Assembly: GCA_051453625.1 (NCBI GenBank)
Contig: JBOZIK010000001.1
Coordinates: 64,802,598 to 64,863,572 of the forward strand
DNA: 60,975 bases
Reading direction: 5' to 3'
From: Welwitschia mirabilis
Lineage: Eukaryota > Gnetophyta > Gnetopsida > Welwitschiales
Every line of letters begins with the position of its first letter. Positions within the stretch are counted from its first letter, which is position 1. The notes under the pieces were generated by a model, which made no database searches, was not told the origin of the DNA, and worked only from the letters and a program-made list of their open reading frames with translations. Below, in pieces: positions 25,905 to 37,335 of the stretch. Both the position numbers and the translations under genes were made by a program.

Positions 25905-25983
25905 CCACACACACACACACACACGCACACACACACGCACACGTACACACGCATACACGTGCACACACACACACACATACACA
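25828..25983. repeat. Compound (TC)n(AC)n microsatellite
   Basis: A (TC)n tract (about 25828-25879) passes into (AC)n (about 25880-25983) with growing interruptions (CG, GT) toward the right. It ends three bases before the solo LTR. The open frame reading SLSL and THTH across it is not a gene. Confidence 0.9.
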
Positions 25984-26754
25984 GTCTATTGTGGTGTGAA
26001 TTTATGCAATTCTAAATCTCTTTACGTAAACTTGTAAATCATATGACTTGCAAAAAGACACACACTAGTATAGACGGGAGTTCATCTAAATGTCGTAATC
26101 CCAATGAAGGCACTAGGCTCAGAGTTAGAGAATTGGTTTCCAAAGGTAGTTTTTGGTCTTTTATATTTTACTAACTAAAATTAAATAATAAATTAAATAC
26201 AATTCAAGATGAATGAAGATGAAATGGAATTTAATGGAAATAAAAATGAAATGAATTCACTTTATTCCTAATCCTTCTGTCCCAAGGACTAACTTCTAGT
26301 CTTTCTATCACAAAGACTATCCTTTCTATAAATAATATTAGTCAAGAAGAGCATTTAACTAGTTCTTAATCAACATAAACTATAATATCTACCAAGTAGA
26401 ATATGCATTATGCAATATGAAATGAGATGGAAATTAATGCAAACCTATTACTAAACAAGGTCAACCTTAACAAAGGTTGCCCTCATGATCTAAATAAACC
26501 ATAGAATTGTCACTTACCTATGACCAACTTAGAGAATAAGGGACATTTACATAATTCAAATGAAAAGAGTATTTGTATTAATGAAAAGAACATTACATCC
26601 ACTTACAATAGAATAATAGCTCCTTAATAGAAGAGACATAGCCTAACACCAAGGAAACCCCTTTCTGTAGCTATTGGATGGACCTCCTACCTTCAAGCTT
26701 CTATCACAATCATATCAAGTATAAAAGATCCTTGGAAGTGAAGGAGGGAAGGGG

Positions 26755-26763
26755 TATTTATAG
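26755..26763 (-). promoter_or_regulatory. TATA box of solo family A LTR
   Basis: Minus-strand ctataaataccccttccc. The same box is kept at 47672-47680 in the E3 5' LTR and is damaged in the E3 3' LTR (39973-39981). Confidence 0.55.
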
Positions 26764-27188
26764 TTTACAATGAACTGTAATCTTAGACATCCATTAAGAA
26801 AACCCTAGCCACTCACATGACCCATTTGACACTCATTACAATGCAATTTACTACCATAGTGTAAAAACAGTTATTGTCTCATCTGTCTTCCACATGATAG
26901 TAGGGACAACGTCATCTTATTATCTTGGGTTATGTTCCCATGTGATACTGTTAGCTCCATGGGTTGCTCATGCATGTTACCAAGGTTGTCATCCTATCGG
27001 TCATCCACATGACATAAGGGACGACAACTTGAACTGTGTGCGCATGTGCTATCTTTAGCTGCATGTGTTGTCCTTGCATCCGACGTTCTTCTTGTCATTT
27101 AGACGACCAAGGGGACAATCGCCCATCATAATGTGCTACTATCCAAGTGTTGCACATGAGCTATTCCTGTGTAGTTGTCTTTATGAGT

Positions 27189-27216
27189 TGTCATCCCCTT
27201 TATTATAGGGATGACA
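27189..27216. repeat. Perfect 9-bp inverted repeat in the solo LTR
   Basis: Arms tgtcatccc (27189-27197) and gggatgaca (27208-27216) surround a 10-base AT-rich loop. Another pair, gttgtc near 26985 and gacaac near 27029, brackets related repeats. These modules define family A and are partly kept in the two E3 LTRs. Confidence 0.75.
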
Positions 27217-27689
27217 GTGGGGATGACACTCTTCCCAAGCTCCTCGAGTAGCGTAAATTGCTCTTCTTTACTTTTAGTCCTCCTTCATTATGCTGAGTAT
27301 CAGATCATACCTAAAATGCCTTCAATTATATCAAGAATTATATGTTTTCATGATCATCTTGTCATCTCTTCATAGTTAGCAAAATTACATCTAAACCTGT
27401 ATAAATGTCCTACAAAAGTAATCCAAATATACCATCAAATTCCTATAAATTGGCATCGCAATAATATACTAACTAATTAGTTATAGAAAGATAAATCAAT
27501 TATATAAGGAAAAGAATCATTATAAAAAGAAAAATCAATTCAATTCAATAAAACATTTACTAGAAGCCTTAAGATTTTCCATGAAAGAGTACTAGCCTAA
27601 AGAGAATTTTTAGGATTAAACTTTGCCTCTAATAAAATAGTTCTAATTCATACCTCTTCTTTCTTTCTTTCTTTATTTCTTTTTTTTAA

Positions 27690-27800
27690 TAGTGAACCTC
27701 CTTGTTACTTGGCCATAATCATCTATTAGTAATCCATCATCACTAAGCATAAGAGATCCCCTCATATCTCACTGTAATGTCTTGGTGGGTGCTAATGGAA
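27690..27800. repeat. Dispersed repeat D, copy 2
   Basis: It matches 6380-6485 in order and orientation (gttacttgg, attagtaa.cc, ctcatatctc, gctaatgga). It lies just right of the solo LTR and left of the GT/GA microsatellite. It is probably a fragment of an uncharacterised LTR. Confidence 0.5.
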
Positions 27801-28005
27801 AGGGAAAATATTTTAAAAAATAATTAAATAAAAGACATAAATAACTTCATAATGAAATATCAAATCATTCCAATAGAAACAAGGAGATCATATGGACAAT
27901 AAGAGTAAGAAGCTTACTTAGAAATATTAATAAGACCTTGGTAGTTAAAGATGATGAAGATTGAATCTCAAGAATTTCTTAGCTCTAATCTTCCACAAGC
28001 AAGAG

Positions 28006-28184
<179 letters not shown>

Positions 28185-28522
28185 TGAAATGTACTTATAA
28201 AAAATAAAAGAAAAGTATCTCCTCTTTATAAGAGAAGAAAGTATTTCTATATATAGATAAACAAAGGCACATAGCTTAAGATCAAAAGATCACATAATTT
28301 AGTATTGATAAGAGGGATGAATAATAAGTGACATTAGAGTACACAAAGAGGTCATATTGAAGACTTACACACCTAACTAAGGTGAGTGATCTTCTTGTTT
28401 TAATTAGCAAGTTTAATTACATGCATCATTTCCTCATGCTAGCTCTTTTTAATCCTTTATAGGCTCATAAGTAAGTTTGATTCATCCAAAGACATGCATC
28501 AAAAGAATAAATATACAAATCT

Positions 28523-28740
28523 CACTACAAGAAATAGAGGCTGCTAAGGCATTTCTAAAATACCTTAAAAGTTCTTAAAAAATTCCTTAAAATCTTTTAA
28601 GATATTTCTTCATAAAATTCTTTAAAAAACCTTTTAAGGAACTCATTTCTAAAGATGCCTTAAAAGCTTTTAAGACATTTCTAAATAATTTTAATAAAAA
28701 TACCCTTTGAAGCATTTTATCAAATAAATACCTCAAAAGG
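28523..28740 (+). mobile_element. CACTA (En/Spm-type) transposon terminus
   Basis: CACTACAAGAAA at 28523-28534 is the canonical end of plant CACTA DNA transposons. It is followed by dense subterminal motifs of the form ccttaaaag / cttttaagg in both orientations (28560-28740), as expected for transposase-binding repeats. I could not find the matching TTTCTTGTAGTG end to the right, so the element is truncated, very long, or its other end is lost. No transposase is recognised. Confidence 0.75.
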
Positions 28741-31260
28741 CATCATTGTGAAGTGAAAAATTTATAAATCCATGTGTTACCTAGAAATAAGAAATTTATA
28801 AATTCATTACAGTCAATGGATTTCATGATTTAGGGTTCTTTGGCATTAAACGAATACATGATAAATGTTCCCTTCATCATCCCTTATTTTAAATACCTTA
28901 TTAGTTATAAGATCCAATAACCTACATTCTTGATCATATCTGCATACCATTAAAGATGCATTTATGAGCTTCACGATTTAGTTTAATCATGTTCTACTTT
29001 GGAAAATTTACATAAGTAACACAAACAAACATTTAGAGATAAATGTATCAAAGTTATCTTCCACTATATTTGATTTCTAGATATCATGGAATACTAAATG
29101 GTTTAGTTTCACTTGCCTTATTTTTAAAGCTTGGCATACCTTACCTAATGCACTTTGTAGGCTTAGTGTAAAAGTTTTAGAAACTCTCTTAAAAGTTAGG
29201 CTTATCATTGACAAATGTTCATACAAACATATGTATCTATTTGACCATCTAACAAAGTAGTAGGGTGTGATAGAACTAAACAAAATGAATAGAACACATG
29301 ATAAGTACAATGTTTCATAGATAGAAGATCTTCAAAAAGAATGAGTAAAGAAGAAGATACCAGGGCACATCTATAAGATCATCCTCAGAATCATTTATCA
29401 ATAAAACTAGAAATGCACAACTTTGCCTACTTTGAGTTATGAACTAGGAAAAATGGAGATATTTGATTCTTATTTAGATTTTACACTTGTCAGTAATTAT
29501 AATGTTCTAAGACATGTGTTGTATTAGTAAGAAGAGGAATACCTTTTACTTCTATAATAGAAAGTAATTAATGATAGGTAGCTGAATGGCTAGAAAGTTT
29601 TCTATAGAGTATTTCACTCACTTAAAAAAGAAAGAAAGAAAGAAAGAAAAGGTAAAAAAAAAAAAAAAAAAAAAAAGAAGAGAGAGAAAGAAAGATACTA
29701 AAGAAAGAGTTTACTGAACTAGTTGTATGTTCCAAAAATTTTATTTTAAACTTAGTTAGGCTATTTGGGAAATGCTTCAATGCATAGTTGACATTAAGGT
29801 TTCTCTACAACATGAAATTAAACTATGAGACCTTATAGACACATCTAAAAGGAGTTTTAGTGTTAAGTTTCTAGGATAATATTTGATTGAAATGCAAAAG
29901 AAAAATCTAGAAGCTAGAGCCATGTCTATTTCTGATAGCATGAACACTAACACTATGTTTCCAAAGCCCCTTCACTATTTTCTATAGAAGAATACTATGG
30001 TAGATAAAGTTTTTGAATGCATACCAAGGCTTTCAAAAGATATTTTAAAAGAGGTCCTCTTTTATTACTATTTTAAGTAATTGCAAAAAATTTAGTACTT
30101 TTTTTAGATCTATCTTTAATTATAACATCTATAATCTATAGGTCTTTGGTGGAATTACATCTTTAGCATTAATGTTTAAAATCAATGCCTTTTCTTCTTA
30201 TAACTTTGAAGAGAATGTTAGTGTTCTGTTAAGTGTCATAGTGAAAAATTTGAATGCATTAGCTTATTCCATTTATCATTAAGTAATGGAAGATGTATAG
30301 TTTATAATTAATGTATTCTTTGATCAAAAGTGGGATAAATTATTTGATCTTCTATGTGTTTTATATAATGTATTATGTTAATTAATAAAGAATGATTAAA
30401 AGGGATTGTTAACCAAAAAACCAAGTTTCATCCATCATAGAGAACATCATGGAATACTCCATTAAAGGAATACATTGCTAGTTACTTGTTTTTCTAAGGT
30501 CAAATTAGAAGGACATTCCTCAGGATATAAAGTTAATAAATAGATTTTGGATTCATCAAAAAAATGAATCAACACTTTCCCAACAAATCATTAGATATAC
30601 AATTCAAGTGTCATAATGACAAGGGTAGTTAGTCCTACCATAAAAACATTGTCACTATTTTGGATAGCAATATGTTGTATTATAATCAATAATAAATCAT
30701 ATCATATCTGACATTTACAAGAAGTTAGACTAATGTGAAAAGAAATCTCAAGCACAAGATCATTTCATTCTTTGTACCATGATCTAATCTCTTCTATGGT
30801 AGAAGTATGACATAAATAAGGTTAAAGTAATACTTATTCTACTTCTTAATTATATGTTTTAGTATTATTAACATTAATCAAGTGAAATAAGAAACTAAAA
30901 TAATGACAATATTGTATAATTTTGTTACTAGAAAAATTATAATTATGTAANNNNNNNNNNNNNNNNNNNNNNNNNNNNNNNNNNNNNNNNNNNNNNNNNN
31001 NNNNNNNNNNNNNNNNNNNNNNNNNNNNNNNNNNNNNNNNNNNNNNNNNNTATCAAGTATGGTATGTAAGATAAAAGATAGATATTTTCTAAATAATTCC
31101 TTCACCAAATTAATCCCCAATTAGAAAGGTAGTGGGAGATATGTAAAAGATCGAAGTTCTTCATGATGAACTAAGTGATTCATGTAGTTATCATAACTTC
31201 AATTTTCAACCAAGAATGAACTATAGCACTTAATATTATCAAAAGCCCATCTTTTATATA
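28741..31260. other. AT-rich DNA, no gene recognised
   Basis: This may be the interior of the CACTA element but has no recognisable transposase. It contains (AAAG)n and a poly-A tract with GA-rich ends (about 29624-29690), and a 100-N gap at 30951-31050. The 77-codon minus-strand frame at 29077-29310 shows no known motif. Confidence 0.45.
30951..31050. other. 100-N gap
   Basis: Default-length gap between AT-rich contig ends. Confidence 0.95.
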
Positions 31261-31309
31261 ATACTAATTTTTAGTTTATTTACTTTCTCTTCTTTGTTTC
31301 TTTCTTTTC

Positions 31310-31357
31310 TTTTCTTTTCTTCTCTCTCTCTCACTCACTCCCTCTCTCTCACACACA

Positions 31358-31407
<50 letters not shown>

Positions 31408-31507
31408 NNNNNNNNNNNNNNNNNNNNNNNNNNNNNNNNNNNNNNNNNNNNNNNNNNNNNNNNNNNNNNNNNNNNNNNNNNNNNNNNNNNNNNNNNNNNN
31501 NNNNNNN

Positions 31508-31579
<72 letters not shown>

Positions 31580-31622
31580 ACTCATACACACACACACACA
31601 TACTCTCTCTCTCTCTCTCTCT
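31310..31622. repeat. (TC)n microsatellite with a 100-N gap
   Basis: TC runs flank N at 31408-31507, with short AC stretches near 31350 and 31585-31600. The contig ends on both sides lie in the repeat, so the true length is unknown. SLSL and RERE frames are artefacts. Confidence 0.9.
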
Positions 31623-31754
31623 CATGTATACATTCTTACACATACATAGTTAACTACTTATGGTTCTAAGTTAAGGAAAGAGGGTCAAAGTCATAACCTA
31701 TGAGAATAGATTCATGTAATAGATTAAGTCTTTAATAATTGAATTTAAAAAAAA

Positions 31755-32060
31755 GATTATCTATAAGCCTTATAGTTTAATATCATCATGAGGAAATGCT
31801 TCTAATACTTGAAAAGATTTAATCCAATAAGAAGCAAGTTAACTATGAACTTTGTGATGTCTTAGATCATATACTAAGAGCAAGTCTTTAGGTTCAAAAT
31901 GTTTCCTAAGAACACACTTATTATGGTAGGCTTTTTTGTGATATACATGATAAGGTTAAAATCTCTCATAGTTAAGATCTCTCTTTTATAAGGTTCATCA
32001 TTGGTTTTAATTCATTCTATGTCTTTTAAATTATCCCTAGGATTCCTTTTTAGTATAGTA
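31755..32060 (-). pseudogene. pol: Athila/Tat-type integrase C-terminal remnant
   Basis: The minus strand reads CVLRKHFEPKDLLLVYDLRH, then SYWIKSFQVLEAFPHD. This fits the C-terminal integrase domain of the Tat/Athila group (H.K....F..GDLVLLYDSR, then R.W.GPY.V..). It is preceded on the same strand by weak traces of the helical linker. No core integrase is readable at 32100-32500. The strand is opposite to the neighbouring E4, so it belongs to a different, older element, perhaps the one E4 entered. Confidence 0.6.
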
Positions 32061-32499
32061 AATACTTATAACTTTATATCCATATTATCAAATTACATCT
32101 TTCTTACTCCATTTCCATAATTCATTAGAGTACTAGAGGTGGCTAATAATGGTCTTTATAAAATAAAGGAGTTCATTTAGATTATTTCATATCTTTAAAA
32201 CTACAAAGCTCATTGAATAATAATACTTATATACCTGTACCATGACATCTACTATTATTCTTATGGATATCTTGGTTGATTGGTTAATATATAATAATAT
32301 ATTTTTTATTTTCTTTGGTTCTTTTAATCTATGTTACTTACATAATAAATACAAAATTAGATTTATAACTTTCTTTAAATCTAGGTAATACTTTATTTAT
32401 ATTTGTGTTTTGTAAGGCTCATGAAATTATTAGCAAATAAGATCTTTAAACTTTGATGTATGGTTATGTAGAGCTATATGACTTACCTTTTAAGCTAAA

Positions 32500-33746
32500 A
32501 AGTCTCTTCTCTTAATGTTCATTTTTCTCTTTATTGTGCACATTAATAACATATAAAAATTCACATTTAGACCAAGTATATTTGACCAATTTAGATTAGG
32601 CAAAGATATTAAATTGATTATTTTATTATAAAATTATATCTTCTACCATCTCAAATATAATTTGTGAACTTATGCATTACCTTGTAACAATTTAAGGTAA
32701 TTTATTGTATTCTACATGACATATTAAAATTTGGACATACTTCAGTAGGAAATGATGATGCCACTACCTAAATCATCAATGTCACTAGCCCTTTAAAGTA
32801 TAATACTTTAAAATATATGTTTTGGAGTTGTATTAGTAAAGCAATCAATTTCCACTTATGGGGTCAAGCTATTATAGCATCAAAATCCAACAAGATGTGT
32901 GGCTATAAAAGTGTTAAATTTCTAATTAAAATCCCATATTATAAGACCCTAAATTATAAACATCTATTCAAGGAATCCTAACCCTACTTGTACCTATAAA
33001 AATGACCAAGTTTCCTTATTTTTAATAATCTTTAATTAGTGAAAATAATTACAACCCTTAGAGCAGTAATCATCGACATGTCTTTTTAAGCTCCTCCTTT
33101 GGGAGCAAGCTAGCTTTGATGAGTTTGTATTGGCTTTTCTTTCTATCTTTAATTTAATGTAATCCCTACATTTCCATGAAATAGTAGTTTCTCATCCTTG
33201 ATTTTAAGTCGCAATTAACATTGTAGCTTTAATTTTTGAATGAAATTACATTGTTAAGTTTTTTTGTTTATTAAGTAAATCTTTTTAGTTTACTTATTAG
33301 CTATAGCCATCTTATGTGATGGTCCTTAAGCATTTTCATTCCTAATTTTCATGCTTACATTAGGCAATGAAGGACAAAAGTGACTAAGAAATTCACTAAC
33401 ATTCATGTTGTAAATGAGATTATGTTACCATGATCTGAGCCATAATGACTTCAAAATATAAGGATTATTTTAGGAATTTATAGTATATTATTAAAGTGAA
33501 GTTATTATTTTTGGATGCTTTAAAATAAACCTTTATAGTTAGCTCATTTTCCCACTTTACCATCAAAAGATCAGCTCATCTTACACTTAATTTTTAGTTT
33601 GTTTTGCATCCTTGCAAGTTAAAAAATTTTGTATCTTTACTATTTGATTTTCACATTGATTTATCCCTATGAAAATAATAACATTGGGACTCTACTATAA
33701 CATGATTCTTGATTTATAAATTGTAAAAGCTAAATATGAATATATT
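32500..33746 (+). repeat. Candidate 5' LTR of E4
   Basis: The right edge is set by the primer site at 33747. A plus-strand TATA box (ctataaaaat, 32994-33003) is followed by a pyrimidine-rich, U5-like stretch. The left edge is a guess. The partner LTR would lie right of E5 at 53935-54600 or beyond, but I could not align one. Confidence 0.35.
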
Positions 33747-33767
33747 TTTTATGTCATTGCCAATGAT
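33747..33767 (+). other. E4 primer-binding site (Asp-tRNA type, decayed)
   Basis: The sequence tttatgtcattgccaatgat, followed by atgacatgata, aligns with the E2 primer site and the bases after it (ttttggcattgttgctaag, then atgacatgata). The shared downstream sequence makes the assignment better than the primer match alone. Confidence 0.5.
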
Positions 33768-33844
33768 ATGACATGATAATTTCATAGAAGGCATGCAATC
33801 TTTTTTTCTTATATTTTTTAGTTAGTTTTTTAGTTTTTCAACAC

Positions 33845-33985
33845 TTTCATTAGTTGTTACTAGTTCCTTATAGTGTTACCCAACCTAGTTTGCTTTCTTT
33901 TCATCATTTGCTTTTATTTTTATACTTTCTAGTGGTGGGGAACAGTCCATTTCTAGTGATACCTAAACTATCTATTTTTTAAGTT
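33845..33985 (+). repeat. E4 leader repeats, homologous to the E2 leader
   Basis: Two copies of a tagtggtgg.actagtcc...agtgatac..aactag motif lie at about 33850-33895 and 33930-33980. They correspond to the three copies in the E2 leader (20519-20706). E2 and E4 have different LTRs but share this leader architecture. Confidence 0.7.
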
Positions 33986-34620
33986 TTATTAAGTTTTTAC
34001 TCTAACTTAAATATAATTTCCATGTCAAATATTTTGTGTTTATATGTGTAATAACATTTCTATAGGTTCATGACCAAAATAAGGATTGAAAAACATGGAC
34101 ACTAAAAACAAAGAATAACTTCTTTTCCCTTCTTTTTATTTTAGCATTGTTATAGTAGATTCCTAAAATTTTCATATTTTTGTTAGTTTTAATATTTTTA
34201 GTTCTATATGTAGTTTTTATAGTTTTGTTATTTTCCTAAATTTTCATTTTTCTAAGATTTTTCTATGATTCTCAATTCTTATCTACATTAGTGTTTCATT
34301 TTCTACTATTCATTTATTGTGGATTATTACATAAATTAGTTTGCATAGTTAAGAACATAATGCCTTTCTTTTTCCAAGATACTTCCCCACAAATGTTGAT
34401 GCTATTGTGAATAGTATCTGGTTTCATTGGTTTTTCCTACAATTTTTCATCTTAACCTTCACTTAAATGTTCATCTCATTCCTTTCAACATTTTCTAGTA
34501 TCAGGCTCTTCCTAAACCATCATTCTTTAATATTTCAAACTCTAAATATGTTTAAATCATTCATAATTTTCTTTAGATTTATAATGCAAATTGTTTTATC
34601 AAATCCCTTTCAAATTCAAC

Positions 34621-36170
34621 ATGGATTTTAATGTTGATCATGAAATTGATTTTTTTTTATTTACCTTTCATCAATGATAATCCACACCATTTTAAACCCT
34701 AAACTCCTTTTGATACTAGGTAAATTATTAAAGATTATCTTCAATACCTAGAACTTCCTTCATATAAAGATTAACCTCTTTATGATCCTGACTTGAAAAT
34801 CCCCACTTTCAGTAATTCACTCCCCCTCGTCACTCATATCCGTCATCATCTTATCAATACCATTTACTCTATAATCCTTACCATTCATTCTTCCATGAAT
34901 ACCCTTCATCTTCACTTTCATATTCTTCACCATTTAACCAATACCCTTTGTCTTCTGATACTCAACAATCCTATTTAAGTTTCTTAGAAGACATCCTTAT
35001 AAAATTCATAAAATTTCAAATGCAAATCAATCAAGATTAATAGCATATTAAGTAGTAGAAATTTTCCATCTTACAAAGACTTAAGCAAAGTATTCAGTAC
35101 TTAAACCAAACCAATACTCAAATCATTAGTACACTTAATCAACAAGAAGAGAAAAAACATTATAGATGCCTTGAACCTAATCCTATAATTCTTAAATTAA
35201 TTAAAAGAATAGAGGATATTCAAATTAATAATACCTAAATCATGTCATCAGAGAATGGTGAATAAACCAATGAGGACCTAGATGATAAGCATATATTAGA
35301 GGATGAGCAATTAATTAAAGAAATTTAACCCCTTGAGGAGAGTCATACATTTAAGGATGCATCTTCTAGCAACCTATATGAGGAGGATAACATCAAATAA
35401 GAACCCTTCTAAGATCCATCTTACGTAGAATATTTTCCACCTTCTCAACAACTTTGTGAGTGAAATGTTTCTATTTTATCACTATCTTTTAAGCAATATT
35501 TTCAAGATGTAATAAAGGAGGTAAACCTTTCTTATAATCAAACCCACTTTATAATGATTTATTTAATGAACAAACACTTTATCTAGTGGTTTCCAAATTA
35601 CTTTTATCTTCCACTCAAGATGATGTCTCATTAGAATTATTGAGAAAGAAAAAAATAAAGATAAAGAAGGACTATTTTTAATCCTAAATGTATAAACCTT
35701 ATCACTTGTATTGATGTTCTTTCTAATTTTATAGACTTATGTATAAAAATTTACATTGATTTCCTCTTAGTTTATCACACTTCATCCAACCATAGCCATC
35801 CTAATCTTAAGTCATAAAGCCTTCATGATCTTAACTCATCACTCATGCATCACATTAGAAAATACTATACTTCAAAAATTTTAGATTCATTGCATAACTT
35901 TAGGTTATATTTTTATTTCAAAGTAGACATAGGATGTGTAAATCCTTACATAATAAAATTAATGTTTGACATCTCTTCCATAAGAACACTTAAGTACAAC
36001 CATTTATTTAACCATTTCCTTAATCCATTCCACTTAGAAAACCTAGAATTTTACCTAATCAATAAAATAAGATAATTATCTCTTTAAACCTTATCATCCA
36101 TCTCTTCCATCATGGCACTACTTTATAAGGCTCACAGACCATCCACTTCACCCATTATACTATGAGTTTA
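34621..36170 (+). pseudogene. E4 gag-like gene remnant
   Basis: It starts at ATG 34621 (MDFNVDHEIDF). A frameshift in a T run follows, then the readable pieces PLYDPDLKIPTFSN, DTQQSYLSFLEDILIKFIKF, QTNTQIISTLNQQEEK and, near the 3' end, YYTSKILDSLHNFRLYFYF, ENLEFYLINKIR and FIRLTDHPLHPLYYEF. The middle part (Gln/Asn-rich helices ending in LNQQEEK) resembles the C-terminal region of Athila/Tat gag proteins. The last part I do not recognise. No pol motif follows. The E5 insertion at 36201 interrupts this element. Confidence 0.5.
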
Positions 36171-36200
36171 AGAGAATTATTGATCCTATGTAGTGTTCTT

Positions 36201-37269
36201 TGTTAATTTATATTGCCAAGTTAATGTCAAACTAACAAATATAATGTACTATAATATTGCAAGCATTTCAAGAAACTAAAGTTCTTGCAGGTCAAAAGAA
36301 ATACAATTTTTTTATAGCTTTTTGATAACCTAAATCGAATCAAGTTATCAAGGCATTGACTAAATCCCAAAGGGGTCAACTAAACATGTGCCAAAAAATA
36401 ATCTGATCAATTTATCAAAGGAGTTGATCAGATCCCAGAGAAGTCAATTAGACTTGGACTTAAAGCAGTTAACCAAATTCTAGATGGGATTGATTAAGCT
36501 ATGACATGTAAGGAAATTAGGTCAATCAAAATAATATGAAGTCGACTGACTTCAGTAATAGCAAGCAATGGGGTCAACTGAATGCTTTGAGGGGTTGACC
36601 ACTCATAGTGGAAACAAAACTTTTCAATTCATTTTTCTAATCATTATCTCCTTATTTTTAACCATTGGAGTATTAGATTCATTTATAAATCCTAAAACCT
36701 ATTTTTTATATAAGTCAAATGAATTAAAATCTTTAAAAATATGATTGACCAAAAAGAAAAAGGATACTTTTGTACTATTGATATTCATTGGTCAAGAGAC
36801 TACATTATACGAACTTGCATCTGTGAACTTTCTTTCAGATAGTGTACTCTAATTTCATTGTGCTTTAAGTCTAGTGGAGTTATTTCTCTTAGGCATACTA
36901 TTCTTACTAAAATATTTGCTTTATAAAGGTTGAGACTTAGCCTCAAAAAGTCCATTTGCAAAGGTTGCAGGTTAATCTAGAAACCTAGAAAGAAAGCAAT
37001 AAGGATCCAAATTAGCTTACATTTAAAGCTAACATCCAATAGTGAAGTAAGGGATTTTATAGAAGTATTATAAATTATTGTGTCTAATTCTCTTCTTTAG
37101 TATTTTCTATTTTAGTTATTTTCATGCTCTTTCATTCATCTGATCTCATTTGATAATAGTTAGGTTCTTAATTCAAATGCATAAATTTTTCTAGCATGAC
37201 TTTTAAGGGGTAAATTTTATTTTGGAAAATCTATTTACCACCCCCTTTTCTAGGGTTCTAGATCCTTCA
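36201..37269 (+). repeat. E5 5' LTR
   Basis: 1069 bases from TGTTAATTTATATTG to ctagatccttca. It pairs with 52868-53934 along its length. A TATA box lies at 36707-36714. Between 36345 and 36607 it has repeated GTCAAC/GTTGAC-centred modules such as ggggtcaact and gaggggttgacc. Confidence 0.92.
36707..36714 (+). promoter_or_regulatory. TATA box of E5 5' LTR
   Basis: tatataag, conserved at 53378-53385 in the 3' LTR, which supports it as the promoter core. Confidence 0.6.
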
Positions 37270-37283
37270 TTTGGTATTAGAAC
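37270..37283 (+). other. E5 primer-binding site (initiator Met-tRNA type)
   Basis: tttggtattagaac directly follows the LTR. The Copia consensus is tggtatcagagc, and both differences are transitions. Confidence 0.85.
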
Positions 37284-37335
37284 AAGATTTAATTAGTTGT
37301 AAATCCTAATAGATCTTAACTTATTAACCCTAACT

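Larger units (their letters stand above)
25987..27463 (-). repeat. Solo LTR, family A (same family as E3)
   Basis: About 1477 bases align with both E3 LTRs, from gtgtgaatttatgcaat at the left to accatcaaattcct at the right. It is longer than them (1311 and 1342) because the GTCATCC/GGATGAC repeat part is expanded. The element orientation is minus. To its left there is a microsatellite and no primer site. To its right no E3-like body can be read, so it looks like a solo LTR left by LTR-LTR recombination, or a truncated copy. The flanking 5-mers cagtc and atata do not match, so no target duplication is supported. Confidence 0.85.

Noticed and set aside
25982-27468. Target duplication around the solo LTR
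   Set aside because: cagtc and atata do not match. Shifting the ends by a few bases does not help.
28741-31260. Second CACTA terminus
   Set aside because: No TTTCTTGTAGTG-like sequence found. Similar strings such as gttcttgtagg at 52945 lack the subterminal motifs.
31276-31669. Arg-Glu and Ser-Leu repeat proteins
   Set aside because: Translation of a (TC)n array with a 100-N gap. Overlapping frames on both strands give the same artefact.
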